Source of the DNA: Paulownia fortunei
Lineage: Eukaryota > Streptophyta > Magnoliopsida > Lamiales > Paulowniaceae
NCBI GenBank assembly: GCA_019321725.1
Contig: CM033111.1
Span: forward strand, 9,610,001 to 9,674,000
Length of the DNA stretch: 64,000 bases
Direction: 5' to 3'
Position 1 is the stretch's first letter. Every line of letters starts with the position of its first letter. The position numbers and the translations under genes are program-made. Below, piece by piece: positions 34,608-44,793 of this stretch. Under the pieces are notes generated by a model. That model worked only from the letters and a program-made list of their open reading frames with translations. It was not told the origin of the DNA and did not search any database.

Positions 34608-36472
34608 AATACCTCAAAACTTTACCTTTTACTCATCGTCGAGAAAAAACTCAAAATCAAACAATCATAGGCTCATACTTTAATCATGAATTACTAAACT
34701 TGATCAACCAATTCAATTGCCTCATCATTTTTTATTGCACATGAATCCAAAGGTTAGTCACAAAGCTAGTTAAATGACATTACAAAACTTGTGCTTCATT
34801 AATCTAGTCATGAATTCAAAATGTGTGTGTGGAAAGTGTCAAGTTCAAGTTTCATTCATGCATTTTAGGTATGAATTTCACAATCAATAATTCTCATGAT
34901 CTAAGAAAATGAGTTCTAGGTGTTCCATATGCTTGCTTTTCATACAAATTCTCTACTAATATAGACTCTTGCAAACATGGATCCAAAAAGGACTTCAATA
35001 AGCTTTTAACGTAAGGCTTAGGTATTGGCTTACAAAGAAAGGTAGGGATAAACAATGCAAGAGAGTATAAAACGTTGCACATAGAATCTCACTCTTCTCC
35101 TTTATTTTCTCTTTCCAATTTTTTTTTTCTTTAGGATTCATGCTTTTCTTTTATTTTCTTTTTCATAATTTTTTTTATGAATCCCAAGCTTCATTTCTTG
35201 TTCTTTTACTTTCACAACCCCTAAACTTGTTTCTTCATCAACATGAGTTGTCATTTTTTTGCATAGTTTCCTTGCTCATGCCCTTCATTCATCCCTCAAC
35301 ATGTCTCCATATGATCCCTTGATAATATTGTGTACAAAATGTCATACTTTAAGCTCTCTTAGGGACAATCATTGGTTTTCGGGCTATAAAAGGTCGGTAT
35401 AGTGAGCTTCAAGAAATGAAGCCGAATGGTGGTTATTCATATGCCTTGCACATACCATTCTTTGAAAAGCAGCTCAAAAGGGTAACTAGTGAATAAAAGT
35501 GTGATCATGGTAGGCTTGAAAGACACAAACGAGTTAAAGATGGCCTAAATCATTTCCAAGTTTGTGGTTATCTAGAATTTTTCCTAAAGAGTAATCAAGC
35601 AAGTTCTAGAACACCACAAAATGATGAATACAACTCATTGAAAGCAAAATCCAACACCAAGTAGCATATAATTCATAATATTTTGACACGACGTGCTCAA
35701 TGAAAATTCATCATTCATGGAAAGGATCAAACACACAAGAATCCCCATGTCACAAGACTAGCAATCTTTCTTTCCTCTAGACTCTATACAATATTAATTA
35801 GGTATCATCATAAGCAATCAGTAATTAATTTATTCTTTCAATCTCAAAACATGAACTTAACTAAGTTTGTTAATAAAGTTTGCTTGCTCTTAGACTCTTA
35901 TAGCTCAACATAGGTAATTTAAATTGAAAAATTTGGCTCAGTTTTTCATATAAAGCTCAAACACATAAAATACAAATCCCACCCCCAAATTTAAAATTAA
36001 CATTATCCTCAATGTTTAAAGAATTAAAGCACATAAGAGGTGGAAGTAAGAAACTTTCCTTTCCAATAGATGATACACTCGGAGTTTATGGGAGATCTAC
36101 ACATATCAATAAGGAGACATCCATCTACATAAGAAAAGAAAGCATGAAAGTTTATAGGCTAAAGCAACTAAAGCAACGAAAGTGAGAACACAAATATAGA
36201 CAAAGAAATGTAATAGCTAAACATGCTTGAAAGAGAACATATTTAAAAAACTAACTAACAAATTATTAAAAAGCAAAAGAAAAAAGGGCTTAGATTGCCA
36301 CCCAAGTAGTGTTTGGTTTAAAGTCGTCAGCCTGACTATCTTCTTTGCTCATCCTGGATCTAAAAATAAGTGTTTATCATGCCACATCTTTGTGTTCTCT
36401 AAGATTATAGGTGATCCTTTCGGATATGCAAGGTGAGGATGATCCGAAGTAGCATCAAGGGCCTTTTGGACA
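34608..36472 (-). other. E2 3' non-coding region
   Basis: No coding sequence recognised. Contains T-rich stretches (35120-35190) and the Athila-like purine block at 35986-36015. At 36300-36330 the minus strand has a GCTGACGACTTTAAACCAAA segment followed by CACTACTTGGGTGGCAA, again the kind of sequence that follows pol in Athila elements. Confidence 0.5.
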
Positions 36473-36754
36473 TCAAAAAGTGCCTATTACTACGAATGGT
36501 CTTCCAAACATGGTAAAGATGTACCTATGTTTTTCCATATTAAAAATGAAAAAATATATAGAGTACAACAATTGATCACCATTGTCAAGTATATCTTGAG
36601 TCACCCCTGTAGGCCTTGTTTCAGCTAGTGCATGCATTCTGAAATTAAATAATAAAACTGAATTAGTGATTGCATCTAGATCACATAATGCTATTTCATA
36701 AGTAGAGTTTCCAATTGAATAAGGGATAATGGAACTCCCTGAATTGGTTAGCAC
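36473..36754 (-). pseudogene. E2 retropepsin remnant
   Basis: A 93-residue frame has PYSIGNSTYEIALCDLDAIT near residues 11-30, equivalent to I-G-N-x-x-x-x-x-A-L-C-D-L-G-A-S in Athila proteases. The Asp is present but the following Gly-Ala-Ser is Asp-Ala-Ile. The end of the frame, FTMFGRPFVVIGTF, corresponds to the I-L-G-R-P-F-L-A-T block. Between the blocks the sequence is poorly conserved, so it is a shortened, inactive protease. Confidence 0.7.
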
Positions 36755-37332
36755 TTAAGGTGGCTTCTTTTGCAAGATGGCATTGCACTTTTCAATGTTT
36801 CACACTCCTCAATTTGTTGTTGTTGGATGGCTTTGCAATGCACCCTTGGATTGATTTCCATTTCACTTGGAAAGTTTTCATTATGTTTTTGAGCATAAAT
36901 TTTAGTAGCAAGCTGTCCAATTTGATTTTCTATTAAATTCATTTGAGCTCGTAAACTTGAAGCTAGTTGTCATAATTGATTCTCAATGTTGTCTATCTTT
37001 ACTTTATTCTTATTCAATCGGGCTCTTATTTCGCCAATGAAAGTGCATAGCAACTCCTCCAATGATGCCTTTTTCTCACCTTTGTTTTCTATAAATGAAG
37101 TGCTAGTGGATGCCATGGAATTCATTCGTTGAGAAGCTCCATTAGAAGTCCAATTTGTAAATTGATTAGAAAGAAAAGAAATTTCTACAGCTAATTGTGT
37201 AAACAGATCTACCTCAAGAATACCGACAACCTTTTCAATGGAAGACCTATAGGAAGACTCTTGATAACTATTAGTAGCCATCTCCTTCAGACTCCTAGCT
37301 TTATGCATACAAATACGTATAACCTGGTACAA
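36748..37332 (-). pseudogene. E2 gag C-terminal remnant
   Basis: Two minus-strand frames (36970-37332 and 36748-36942). The downstream one reads NLIENQIGQLATKIYAQ then a GEFPSEMEINPR-like stretch and CKAI, the Athila gag-end pattern in which Q-I-G-Q-L-A precedes P-S-x-T-x-x-N-P-[KR]. The upstream one covers a helical linker with FLSNQFTN. The core capsid part of gag is missing. Confidence 0.7.
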
Positions 37333-37433
37333 GGCAAGACAATATCAAAATACACAAAAAAAAAAGTAAAAGCAATCTAAGACTAAAATCAAGACTAAGT
37401 CATAACAATATTAATGCAATTATGATAAAACAA

Positions 37434-37451
37434 TCCGTGGGAACGGCGTCA
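37434..37451 (-). other. E2 primer binding site, degenerate tRNA-Asp type
   Basis: On the minus strand it reads TGACGCCGTTCCCACGGA, with 13 of 18 positions matching the E3 site TGGCGCCGTTGCCGGGGA. It is separated from the LTR end (37458) by AGTTTT, as in E3. Confidence 0.75.
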
Positions 37452-37457
37452 AAAACT

Positions 37458-37808
37458 TGTTCGTGAATTATTTTATAAACCGCAAGTGTACGGTGTTAAG
37501 TTTTAATACAACAGTGAGTTACAAAAGTTATAGATCTATATCTTGGATTTCTAGTGGTTCAAGAATCAAGTAAAAAGTATATTTGAGCAGAGAGTTATGA
37601 TTAAAATATGGAAATTATCCTCAGTCGCACCACAATTTAGATTTTTCAACATTTCAATAAAGTTTTTGATTTCTTTTCATTTTCTTCTCCTTTTGTCATT
37701 ACCTACAAGATTTCAAACTAAATGTATAAAAAGTAATGAAAATACTTGAAAATAAACTAAATATCAATCAAAAGATATATGAATTATTGGTATAATACCA
37801 ACTTATCA
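37458..37808 (-). repeat. E2 5' LTR, internally deleted
   Basis: About 350 bp, from TGTTCGTGAATTATTTT to CCAACTTATCA on the plus strand. Its right two thirds match the corresponding end of the left LTR, but about 1 kb present there is missing. Confidence 0.7.
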
Positions 37809-37955
37809 TTCGTATGTCAAAATTACAAATGCTTGCCTCAAGATTTGAGGATCTTAGGATGCTTGAAAAGTGAAACCATAGCTAACTTTAATGGTAAATT
37901 GTGCAATATAGCAAATGAAGCATATGCTCTTGGTGAAAAATACCCGGACATCAAC
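37809..37955 (+). pseudogene. E1 gag fragment (Ty1/copia)
   Basis: Plus-strand frames read SKLQMLASRFEDLRMLE and, after a one-base shift and a stop, ETIANFNGKLCNIANEAYAL then GEKYPD. This is the copia gag (UBN2-type) motif in which F-N-x-K-L-x-D-I-A-N-E-x-x-x-L-G-E-K is followed by L-R-S-L-P. The motif is cut at 37955 and continues directly into the envelope-like region, so the rest of gag and all of pol were deleted. Upstream gag is missing because E2 lies there. Confidence 0.75.
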
Positions 37956-39412
37956 TGTAGAACCCTTAGGTGCATCACCGAGTGAAACACAAAAAGAATC
38001 AATTGATGCTAGGATGTAGAAAGTTGATGCACCCACTGTTGAAACAAATCTAGCTACAGAATCCCTTGTTGAACAATTTGTGGAACTTTATGTTGAATCA
38101 GATTGAATAGCGAATGTTGAACCTTTAGAAGAAACCCCTGTTGAAGTCTCTGTCGAAACAGGGGGTGGTTCTGAAAATAGAAAGACTGAGGAACATGTTA
38201 TTATGGATGTTGAAACAAACATTGGAACAAGAGTAAATATAGAGCCCTTTTTTGAACCACATGTTGCAGCACATGATGCAGAAGATGATGTTGATCCTGA
38301 ACATAAGCTCGATTCAGATTATAATCTAAGGTCAGCTTACTCTGTTTTTTTCTATGCTGTTGAGAATAAGACACTCTGGAAGTCCATATCTTTGTGAAAA
38401 ATTACATATTCAATGTCCTATTTATGTACCTAATCATGCTCAGTGGGGGATTGATAAACTATTAAAGAAAAGGGGAATTTTGAGTACTGTCACTAAGATT
38501 GAGAGTTTTGCTCCAAAAGTGATTTATGAATTTTGTGCAAATCTATCCTCTAAAATTGGTAAAACTGAGTCCACTAAGTATGGGAAGGTATTCTTAAGGA
38601 AGAAAGTATATGTATTCTCTCTTGCCAAAATTAATGAATATTTTGGGTGCAATGCTGTGGAAACCGAAGCTAGACCAACTGATTTTAATGTCATCATTTC
38701 TGAGCTTACTGGTTGAACAAAGACTATTTGGCCTAGTGTTTTTTATTTTTCAAGTGCTGATCTTACTTTGCGTTATGTAATCCTGCAAAATAGCCATAAG
38801 GGACTGGACTCCAACTTCAAATACAACAGCAGTTCTGAAAGATCAAGTTGTTGTTCTCTTCTGTGTTGGTCCTAGTATTTCTATTGACATGGGTCAAATC
38901 ATGTTTGACTCTATCATCAAACATGTTGAGGTAGATAACTCCAACAATATTTTGCCTTTTCCATCTCTTATATATGGTGTACAAATTGTAGAGGGATTGA
39001 AAAAGCAAAAAGAAGATAAAATAGAACGAAAATTCCACCTATTAAGGTAACTCCAAAGTTCGTTAAAGGACACACTCCACCAGCACCTGTTGATCCTTAT
39101 GCTGTAACAACCAGTGTAGCGAAAAAATATGGATTATAACCAAATTCTAAAACAGGAGGTTCAGGATATTTAGAAACTAATCCAGGATTTGACTAACAAG
39201 GAGAAGCACTACACTGCCAAGATAGCTCAGCTGGAGGCCCAATGTTCAAAGATACTGGCTCTCATTTAACATTTTTGCCCAAAAAGAGAGAGTAAGAATT
39301 CAGTAGATATAGATATATGCAGTGTAGTTTGTTGTGTTTATGTTTTTGACAATTGCATTGATGTTTTGCCCTTGTTGGATTTCTTTTTCCATTTCTGTTT
39401 ATGAACTTGTTT
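37956..39412 (+). pseudogene. E1 envelope-like ORF (Sirevirus type)
   Basis: An acidic, repetitive N-terminal part (37956-38350: several P-V-E, V-E-T and D-V-E runs) leads into a domain at 38354-38716 containing WGIDKLLKKRGILSTVT, FAPKVIYEFCANLSSKIG, then YGKVFLRKKVYVFSLAKINE and YFGC. This matches the plant putative transposon/envelope-like protein domain seen in Sirevirus ORFs and in the ToRTL1 and SIRE1 type of element. A C-terminal part with a PKFVKGHTPPAPVDPYAV segment and a coiled-coil-like KIAQLEAQCSKILAL follows to about 39270. Several stops and shifts are present. Function in transposition is unknown; no clear membrane segment can be seen. E3 interrupts the region after 39417. Confidence 0.65.
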
Positions 39413-39417
39413 GCTCT
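39413..39417. other. Left target site duplication of E3 (GCTCT)
   Basis: GCTCT directly precedes the E3 LTR and is repeated exactly at 51875-51879 after the other LTR. Confidence 0.9.
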
Positions 39418-41395
39418 TGCTACAACTTTAAGGTTGCAAACCCAAGTGCAAGTTGTAGTAAGTAATAAATTTCTCGTGAGTCCGAGGTCGATCCACAGGG
39501 AAATTATTTGAAGAATTCAAGTTTATATTTATAAAAAGATGGAGTTTATGTGAATCAAAAATATATGAACAATTAATGTATGATGTAGTTAAAGAAAAAA
39601 CCGAAGTAATAAAAGTACTAAGGATTAGGGATCCACTCTTGAGTTTTGGATAGATAAATGGTTATTTATTCTTTTTACCTCTATTAATTGCCACAATTGG
39701 AATCCATACATAATGAAGGTTCCAATGGGAAGATATTATCAAGTAACTCATGCAATAAGGTAATCATGATATTGTCTTACTATTGCAAATTATCTTTCAA
39801 CGCCAACACTTATTTATGGGATCAAGCATTTATATACTCTTTCGTCAACAACAAATCAAGGTTTCACATTAGCAGTCGGTGGGGTAAAATCGTACAATAA
39901 GCTAAATGAACCCAAGTATTTGTTGTGCCATTGGAGATACATAAATCAAGAATCACCACAAAAATAAGTAGGGTTTAGATCAAAAATAATAATAATAATA
40001 CAACATACTTAAATAATTTCTACCCTTATAACCATTTATCTTCCTCCATCAAGAGATTCACCCTTTTTCCTCAGCAAAATAAAATTTAGAAAGACATAAT
40101 AAAAGTAACAAAGACTAAAAATATAAGAGAAACTAGAGAATGCATTTTTATTACTACTAGAAAACTTACAATACTAGAAAACATACAAACTAGATAACTT
40201 AGCCTAAAGAAACCCTCTACCCCCCTCCTCTTACAAGCTGAATACATGGCCTATTTATAGTACTTGGAGTAAGCTAGAGGCCAAACAAATAATGGAGGGG
40301 TTAATCAAGTGGTATGCTAGTTGCCAAGAGTTGGTAAGTTGTTACACAAATTTCTCAACCACTGAATTGAATTACATTTTTCGGCTAGATACAGCCAGAG
40401 TTTGAAGATACGTAAAGAATAAACATTATAGATCTTTCAACGCTGATATATTTTCATATATCTTTTGTCAAATTTGGCGATCGGATGAAGGAGATATGGT
40501 CAAATTACCGAGTCATGTCCAAGAGCCGCCCTGTAACATCAGCAGCAACTTGCAGCCTATGGTTTTACCATTTCAATACATTTTCACACCATCTTATCTT
40601 CAGCAAACTTGTTTATTTACTCTTGGATATAACATATCCGAATTTCAGACCAAAATAAATTTGGGCTCAAGATATATAACCGAATTGGTAAAATAAGTCA
40701 ATACTGGGCTGAACTCTGATCTGAATTTTGGTGATCCATTTTGTGTAATTACTTGGACGAATTTTCTGCTATCATCAAAACTGAATTGGCTAAGCCTCCA
40801 ACATAAAAGTTGTACCTCTATCTCTTGGCTTTCAAATGAAACAAACTTCAGGTCCATAGAGCTTTTGATCATGAAGTTATGCTCAAATTACAAAAACTGC
40901 ACAAGTCTGGAAATATGCTTCCATTTATTCCCTAATACAAAACATTAATAAAACAAGAATATTAACAAGAATAAAGCAAGAAAAATATAAAGGATTTGAT
41001 ATAAAAATATGTCAAAATATGATATTCGTCATAATTCCAGCTCAAATTTGGCCCAACTAGGCCCATTAAGAATGGGGCAATGCCATGCCACATTAGTTTA
41101 CATAATACAATTCATGAAATTAAATCAATTTAAAGATTCCCACTTTAAATGAAGACCATCCACTAATTAATTGTTCATGCGAGCTCCTCTCTACTTTAAT
41201 CAGCATTGTTGAACTCCTTTCAACTCTGAACTCCTTCAGATGGTTGATGCAGTCTTCTTGCGAGAACTTCTACCTTCTTCTCCTGAAGAATGTATATGAG
41301 TAATCAGCACTACTCGACTCCCTCCAACTTTGAATTCCTTCAAATGGCTGATGCGATCTTCTCTAGAAGACCTTTCACCTTCTTCTCCTGTATCA
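39418..41395 (-). repeat. E3 3' LTR with about 369 extra bases
   Basis: Matches the 5' LTR from 39418 to 41021. Then 41022-41390 is present only here, in place of CACTT in the 5' LTR. The last bases TATCA (41391-41395) are again shared and lie next to the polypurine tract. The extra segment contains a two-copy repeat (about 41208-41275 and 41325-41390) built around AACTCCTTCAGATGG and CTTCTTCTCCTG. Confidence 0.9.
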
Positions 41396-41410
41396 AATTC
41401 CCCCACACTT
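41396..41410 (-). other. E3 polypurine tract
   Basis: The minus strand reads AAGTGTGGGGGAATT directly before TGATA at the start of the 3' LTR. This primes plus-strand synthesis. Confidence 0.85.
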
Positions 41411-43007
41411 AACCCTTGCTTGTCCTCGAGCAAGCTTAAAACAAACATAAACTAATCCACTTTCGTAGGAAAACACGATTGCATTTAGCATATGCAACAA
41501 GCCTTTAAACTCCTAAGTGGCCCATAGAGGACGAGTTATAGTCTCGTGAAGGTTTCCAGCAGTGATACCTACAAACACCTATAATAACTATCTTCCAACT
41601 TTTATTCTCATGAAGCAACAAAGTAATATGGAAATAAAATCAAACAAGTGTTGAGTTTAACTCTTAGTCATTCAAAAATCAATACATTTCCACAATAATC
41701 ATACTCAAGTGTGTGTGTGGACAGTTAATGTCAATAGTGATGAAACTATGCATGTTTCAAATAAGTGAATTCTCATAAAACCTTACAAAACCATCACTCA
41801 ATCTCTAACAGAAAAGTTAAACATCATAAGCTCTTCCTTTGGTGCAAATCTCCACTACACTGAAGGCACCACACGAAATCAAAAGGTCTTTAACAAAGGT
41901 TGTAATGGGACCAAAGGGTGGTGATGTAGCTAAGAAATAAAAGGATAGGATGCAACAAAGGTTCTAAAAACTTCATGGAATCAGAGACATAAAATTTATC
42001 GATAAAAATTCTCCAACTCCACAAATTTCACACTGGAGTCTATTGTTATTGAATTGGACCCCTCTTATTCATCTTGCAACATCTCATTTTTAGTTGCAAC
42101 TTTTAGCACTTTGCAATTTTTTTTATTGTTTTTTTTCTTTTTTCTTTTTTTTTTTCTTTTTTTTTTTTTAGAGAAACTCCCCCACACTTATCTTCTATCC
42201 CAACCTAAATTTCTTTTGTAAGTCCAAGCTTTCAATTGAATGTCTCTTAAACTCCAATCATTTTTAGAACAAGGGTTGGATAATAGTGTATTTAGGCTAG
42301 GTAAAAAGATATGGTTAAAAAAAAAAATATATTTATTTATTGTAAGGCTCAAAGTGGTTTACTAGGGGGATGTTTTCTTTAAATATTATATAGGGAACAA
42401 GCTGATTTGGCAATGGTGCTAGAAAGCCTAATGCCTTAATCATTTTTCTAGTGGTGCACTATCAGTCGTTCGCCTCGACAGACCAAAAGTAAAAGTTCTA
42501 ATACTTACCCTTACCTACATGTTGAAGATTCAAGTGATGATTAGAGTAAGGGCATAAGAACTATATATTTTGACATGATTGTCTTCACACTAAATAACAT
42601 AACTATTTGTGCAAAATAAAATTTGAGTATAATTATCGCAAAAATATATTAACCAAATAACAACATCAAAGTCCAAAACAACACCCATCATCAATTAAAC
42701 CATATTATTCATGCTTAATTTTAATCATTGAAGTTGGAAGAACCTATACGACTCAAAAAAAAATATTGGTAATTCACAAACACTTGTTAAAAACTTTACA
42801 AACCTGCCATATTATGCAAAAAATAGGGATGCGTCTCAAGAGTGTTACAATTACCCTTTACTCAGCCACCTTTTTTTCATGCTTTCAACGGACCCAACAA
42901 AAAAAAATACGCTTGATTTATATTTTTTTTTTTTTTTTTTATTATTATATTTTTTTAAATACTAAAAAAAAACACACATTGAATATACAAGTCATGATAT
43001 CAATTAT
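41411..43007 (-). other. E3 3' non-coding region
   Basis: No coding sequence seen. It includes long T-rich runs (42118-42170 and 42926-42945 on the plus strand). From about 42050 to 42950 it is collinear with 11930-12760 in E4. The 110-codon plus frame at 42766-43098 is antisense to the element and T/A-rich, so I do not accept it. Confidence 0.6.
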
Positions 43008-43050
43008 CCCTCCCCCCAACCTAATCGAAACATTGTCCCCAATGTCAAAA
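43008..43050 (-). other. Conserved purine-rich block downstream of LOG (E3)
   Basis: The minus strand reads CATTGGGGACAATGTTTCGA, then TTAGG and TTGGGGGGAGGG. The same block follows LOG in E4. It lies about 110 bases after the LOG stop codon and may act as an internal polypurine tract. Confidence 0.65.
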
Positions 43051-43158
43051 ATAGATAGGAAAGTAAAGTTTGAAAGATATCACCTGAAATGCGGCTAATA
43101 AAGCTGAAACAACAAAAAAAACACACATACTATTAGATAAAATCATTAACAATAAGTA

Positions 43159-43787
43159 TCACAGACTGAGAGTCAAATTCAATTTGCGTTTTCGACCATT
43201 GTTCCTATTGGACCAATCCACATTGGCCAAGACTGGATCAGGTTTTGGCACATATGCTAGAAGTTGATCAATCAGCTGGTCAGGTGTTGGAGCAGAAATG
43301 ATGATTCTTCTCGCAGAAGTTGAAATAAACCCTTTTTTCGCAGCATGATCTACAAAAGATAGCAAACCATCATAAAAACCATTAACATTAAGAATACCTA
43401 TAGGTTTTTGGTGAATGTTGAGTTGTGCCCAAAGAACAATTTGGAATAATTCTTCCAGTGTACCAAAATCGCCAGGTAGAATGATGAATGCATCCGCATT
43501 GTTTAACATATTAGGCATTCTGTCCCGAATGTGTGACACTTATCTCCAATGGTCATACCTGTGATATTCTGTACTGTTAAACATTTTGGGATAACTCCCA
43601 AAACTTTAACACCTCCTACATAAGCAGAAATGGCAACACTCCCCATTAACCCCAAACTGCATCCCCCATACACTAAATGAATTTTTCTTTCTGCTAAAGT
43701 TCTACCAAGATTATTGGCTGCCCCTATAAACTCACCATTTTTTCCTAGATTGGATCCACAAAAAACACAAATAGAATTAAATTTGCT

Positions 43788-43790
<3 letters not shown>
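43159..43790 (-). pseudogene. LOG-like: LOG-like cytokinin riboside 5'-monophosphate phosphoribohydrolase carried by E3
   Basis: LOG enzymes convert inactive cytokinin nucleotides directly to active free bases. The minus-strand translation is nearly complete: an N-terminal ICVFCGSNLGKNGEF, then LAERKIHLVYGGCSLGLMGS, VKVLGVIPK, and (after a frameshift) DRMPNMLNNADAFIILPGDF and GTLEELFQIVLWAQL, then [36 protein letters not shown] and a basic tail ending at 43159. The Y-G-G-G and P-G-G-x-G-T-x-x-E loops bind nucleotide; here they are YGGC and PGDFGTLEE. About 8 bases are missing before the DRMPNMLNN part (still present in E4), causing the shift. No introns interrupt it, unlike plant LOG genes, so it derives from mRNA. 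It is in sense with pol. No clear start codon: the N-terminus abuts an A30 tract. Confidence 0.9.

Positions 43791-43820
<30 letters not shown>
43791..43820 (-). other. A30 tract, possible fossil poly(A) tail
   Basis: Thirty consecutive A on the minus strand directly before the LOG N-terminal coding sequence. A minus-strand AATAAA lies at 43860-43865, 39 nt upstream of it. In E4 the same position is A-rich but degenerate (about 13590-13620), also preceded by AATAAA. This is what the 3' end of a polyadenylated transcript of the preceding ORF would look like. Confidence 0.5.
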
Positions 43821-43821
<1 letters not shown>

Positions 43822-44039
43822 AAAATAAGTTGTGCAAAAATAGAGTGAGTACGGTGATATTTATTGAGTTGTGAACAGGGAATACATTTATTGCATGTCT
43901 TTTTCTTTTGTCAAAAAGGTTAAAATAAGGACACATACGAAATTTAAAAATTACCTACTACCACGTGTATGTACATATAGTTGTGATTGTGGCTCACATC
44001 TTCCTCTGGTTTTACGTCCAGTAACGACTTAAACGCCCT

Positions 44040-44596
44040 CTATGGGTCGAGGATATGCTTCCCATCCAGTTTTCTTATAAACTGGCAAACAGGGTCTTTT
44101 AATGTCAGATTCTCAAGACTATAAAGCTCATATTCATTTCGAAAACGATCCCATAAATCAAGAATTGCACGTTGTACCAATCCACATGAATGCGTCTCAA
44201 GAGTCAATATAATGTGATCTAAAGACTCCTTACTCAGTCCATCCATAATGAATTTAAGTTTATCTTCTCGATTTTTAGAGACCATTCCTAAAGAACGACA
44301 CTTTATGTTGCAAGTCCATCTAGCACAAATATGACAAACTTTCATTTTTTTCGCCCTTCATTTTTTTGAATATGTGCTTTTACCAAAACCAGACATGTAT
44401 CTAGTAAGCAAATCTGGAAACTCATGTGAAAACTCACCTGCCCTTACCTTTGCTTCAATTAACCATCGTATGTCCTCCGGAATGCCCTTGTGCATAAGCA
44501 TCCTCAATCTTTCAATCCTAATTTTATAAATTTTCAAAATTGCATTTTTAGGAAAAAAGGAAATCGCTTCTTGAGAGTTAGAAATATGTCACCCAT
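44040..44596 (-). pseudogene. Extra ORF between integrase and LOG in E3 (Cys-rich, basic)
   Basis: Starting from an ATG at 44596, minus-strand homology with E4 runs about 180 codons to a TAG at 44040-44042. It is broken by a frameshift near 44540 and a TGA at 44358-44360, which is intact sequence in E4. In order: a basic LTLKK N-terminus, a helical IYKIRIERLRMLMHKGI part, a basic K-K-x-R-A-K-K run, a Cys cluster C-x2-C-x4-C-x3-C, then an acidic, helical C-terminal half with DHIILTLETHS and LDLWDRFRNEY. A basic run followed at once by a Cys cluster recalls the layout of cysteine-rich nucleic-acid-binding proteins of carlavirus-like plant viruses, but this is only a layout resemblance and the C-terminal half is unexplained. 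Function unknown. It lies in sense between pol and LOG. Confidence 0.5.
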
Positions 44597-44690
44597 TTTG
44601 AAAATAACAAGAAAAGAGAATGAGAAAAACAAAGAAAATTTGTACAAAGATTTCAGTTGTTTGGGAAACTGACAAGTCCGACTTTTATAG

Positions 44691-44701
44691 GCACGGAGTA
44701 T
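44691..44701 (-). promoter_or_regulatory. TATA-like box upstream of the extra ORF in E3
   Basis: The minus strand reads CCTATAAAAGT about 95-105 nt before the ATG at 44596, which would give a short leader. A decayed equivalent exists in E4 near 14395. It suggests that the captured cassette may have brought its own promoter. Inference from one motif. Confidence 0.35.
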
Positions 44702-44793
44702 CGTTATCCGCCATTTAACCGGGAAAAGAAATAAAAAATAAAAGAAGAAGAAGAGAAGAAAAAATAATGTCAGATAAAAAAATATATACAACA

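Larger units (their letters stand above)
33208..37808 (-). mobile_element. E2: internally deleted Athila-type gypsy element
   Basis: Its right end is a partial LTR (37458-37808) preceded on its internal side by a degenerate tRNA-Asp-type primer site (37434-37451). Its left end is a longer LTR (about 33208-34607). The two LTRs share the segment 34340-34607 versus 37540-37808, both ending CAACTTATCA or CCAACTTATCA. The interior (34608-37433) has gag and protease remnants on the minus strand, then jumps to the 3' non-coding region, so RT, RNase H and integrase are missing. The purine block at 35986-36015 (CATTGAGGATAATGTT then TTTGGGGGTGGG on the minus strand) is typical of Athila elements. No matching target duplication was found. 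Confidence 0.75.

Noticed and set aside
41396..41410. GTGTGGGGGAATT taken as evidence that E3 ends here
   Set aside because: It is the polypurine tract; the LTR continues left to 39418 and the target duplication is at 39413-39417.
42766..43098. 110-codon plus-strand frame
   Set aside because: Antisense in the E3 3' non-coding region and dominated by a poly-T derived Phe run.
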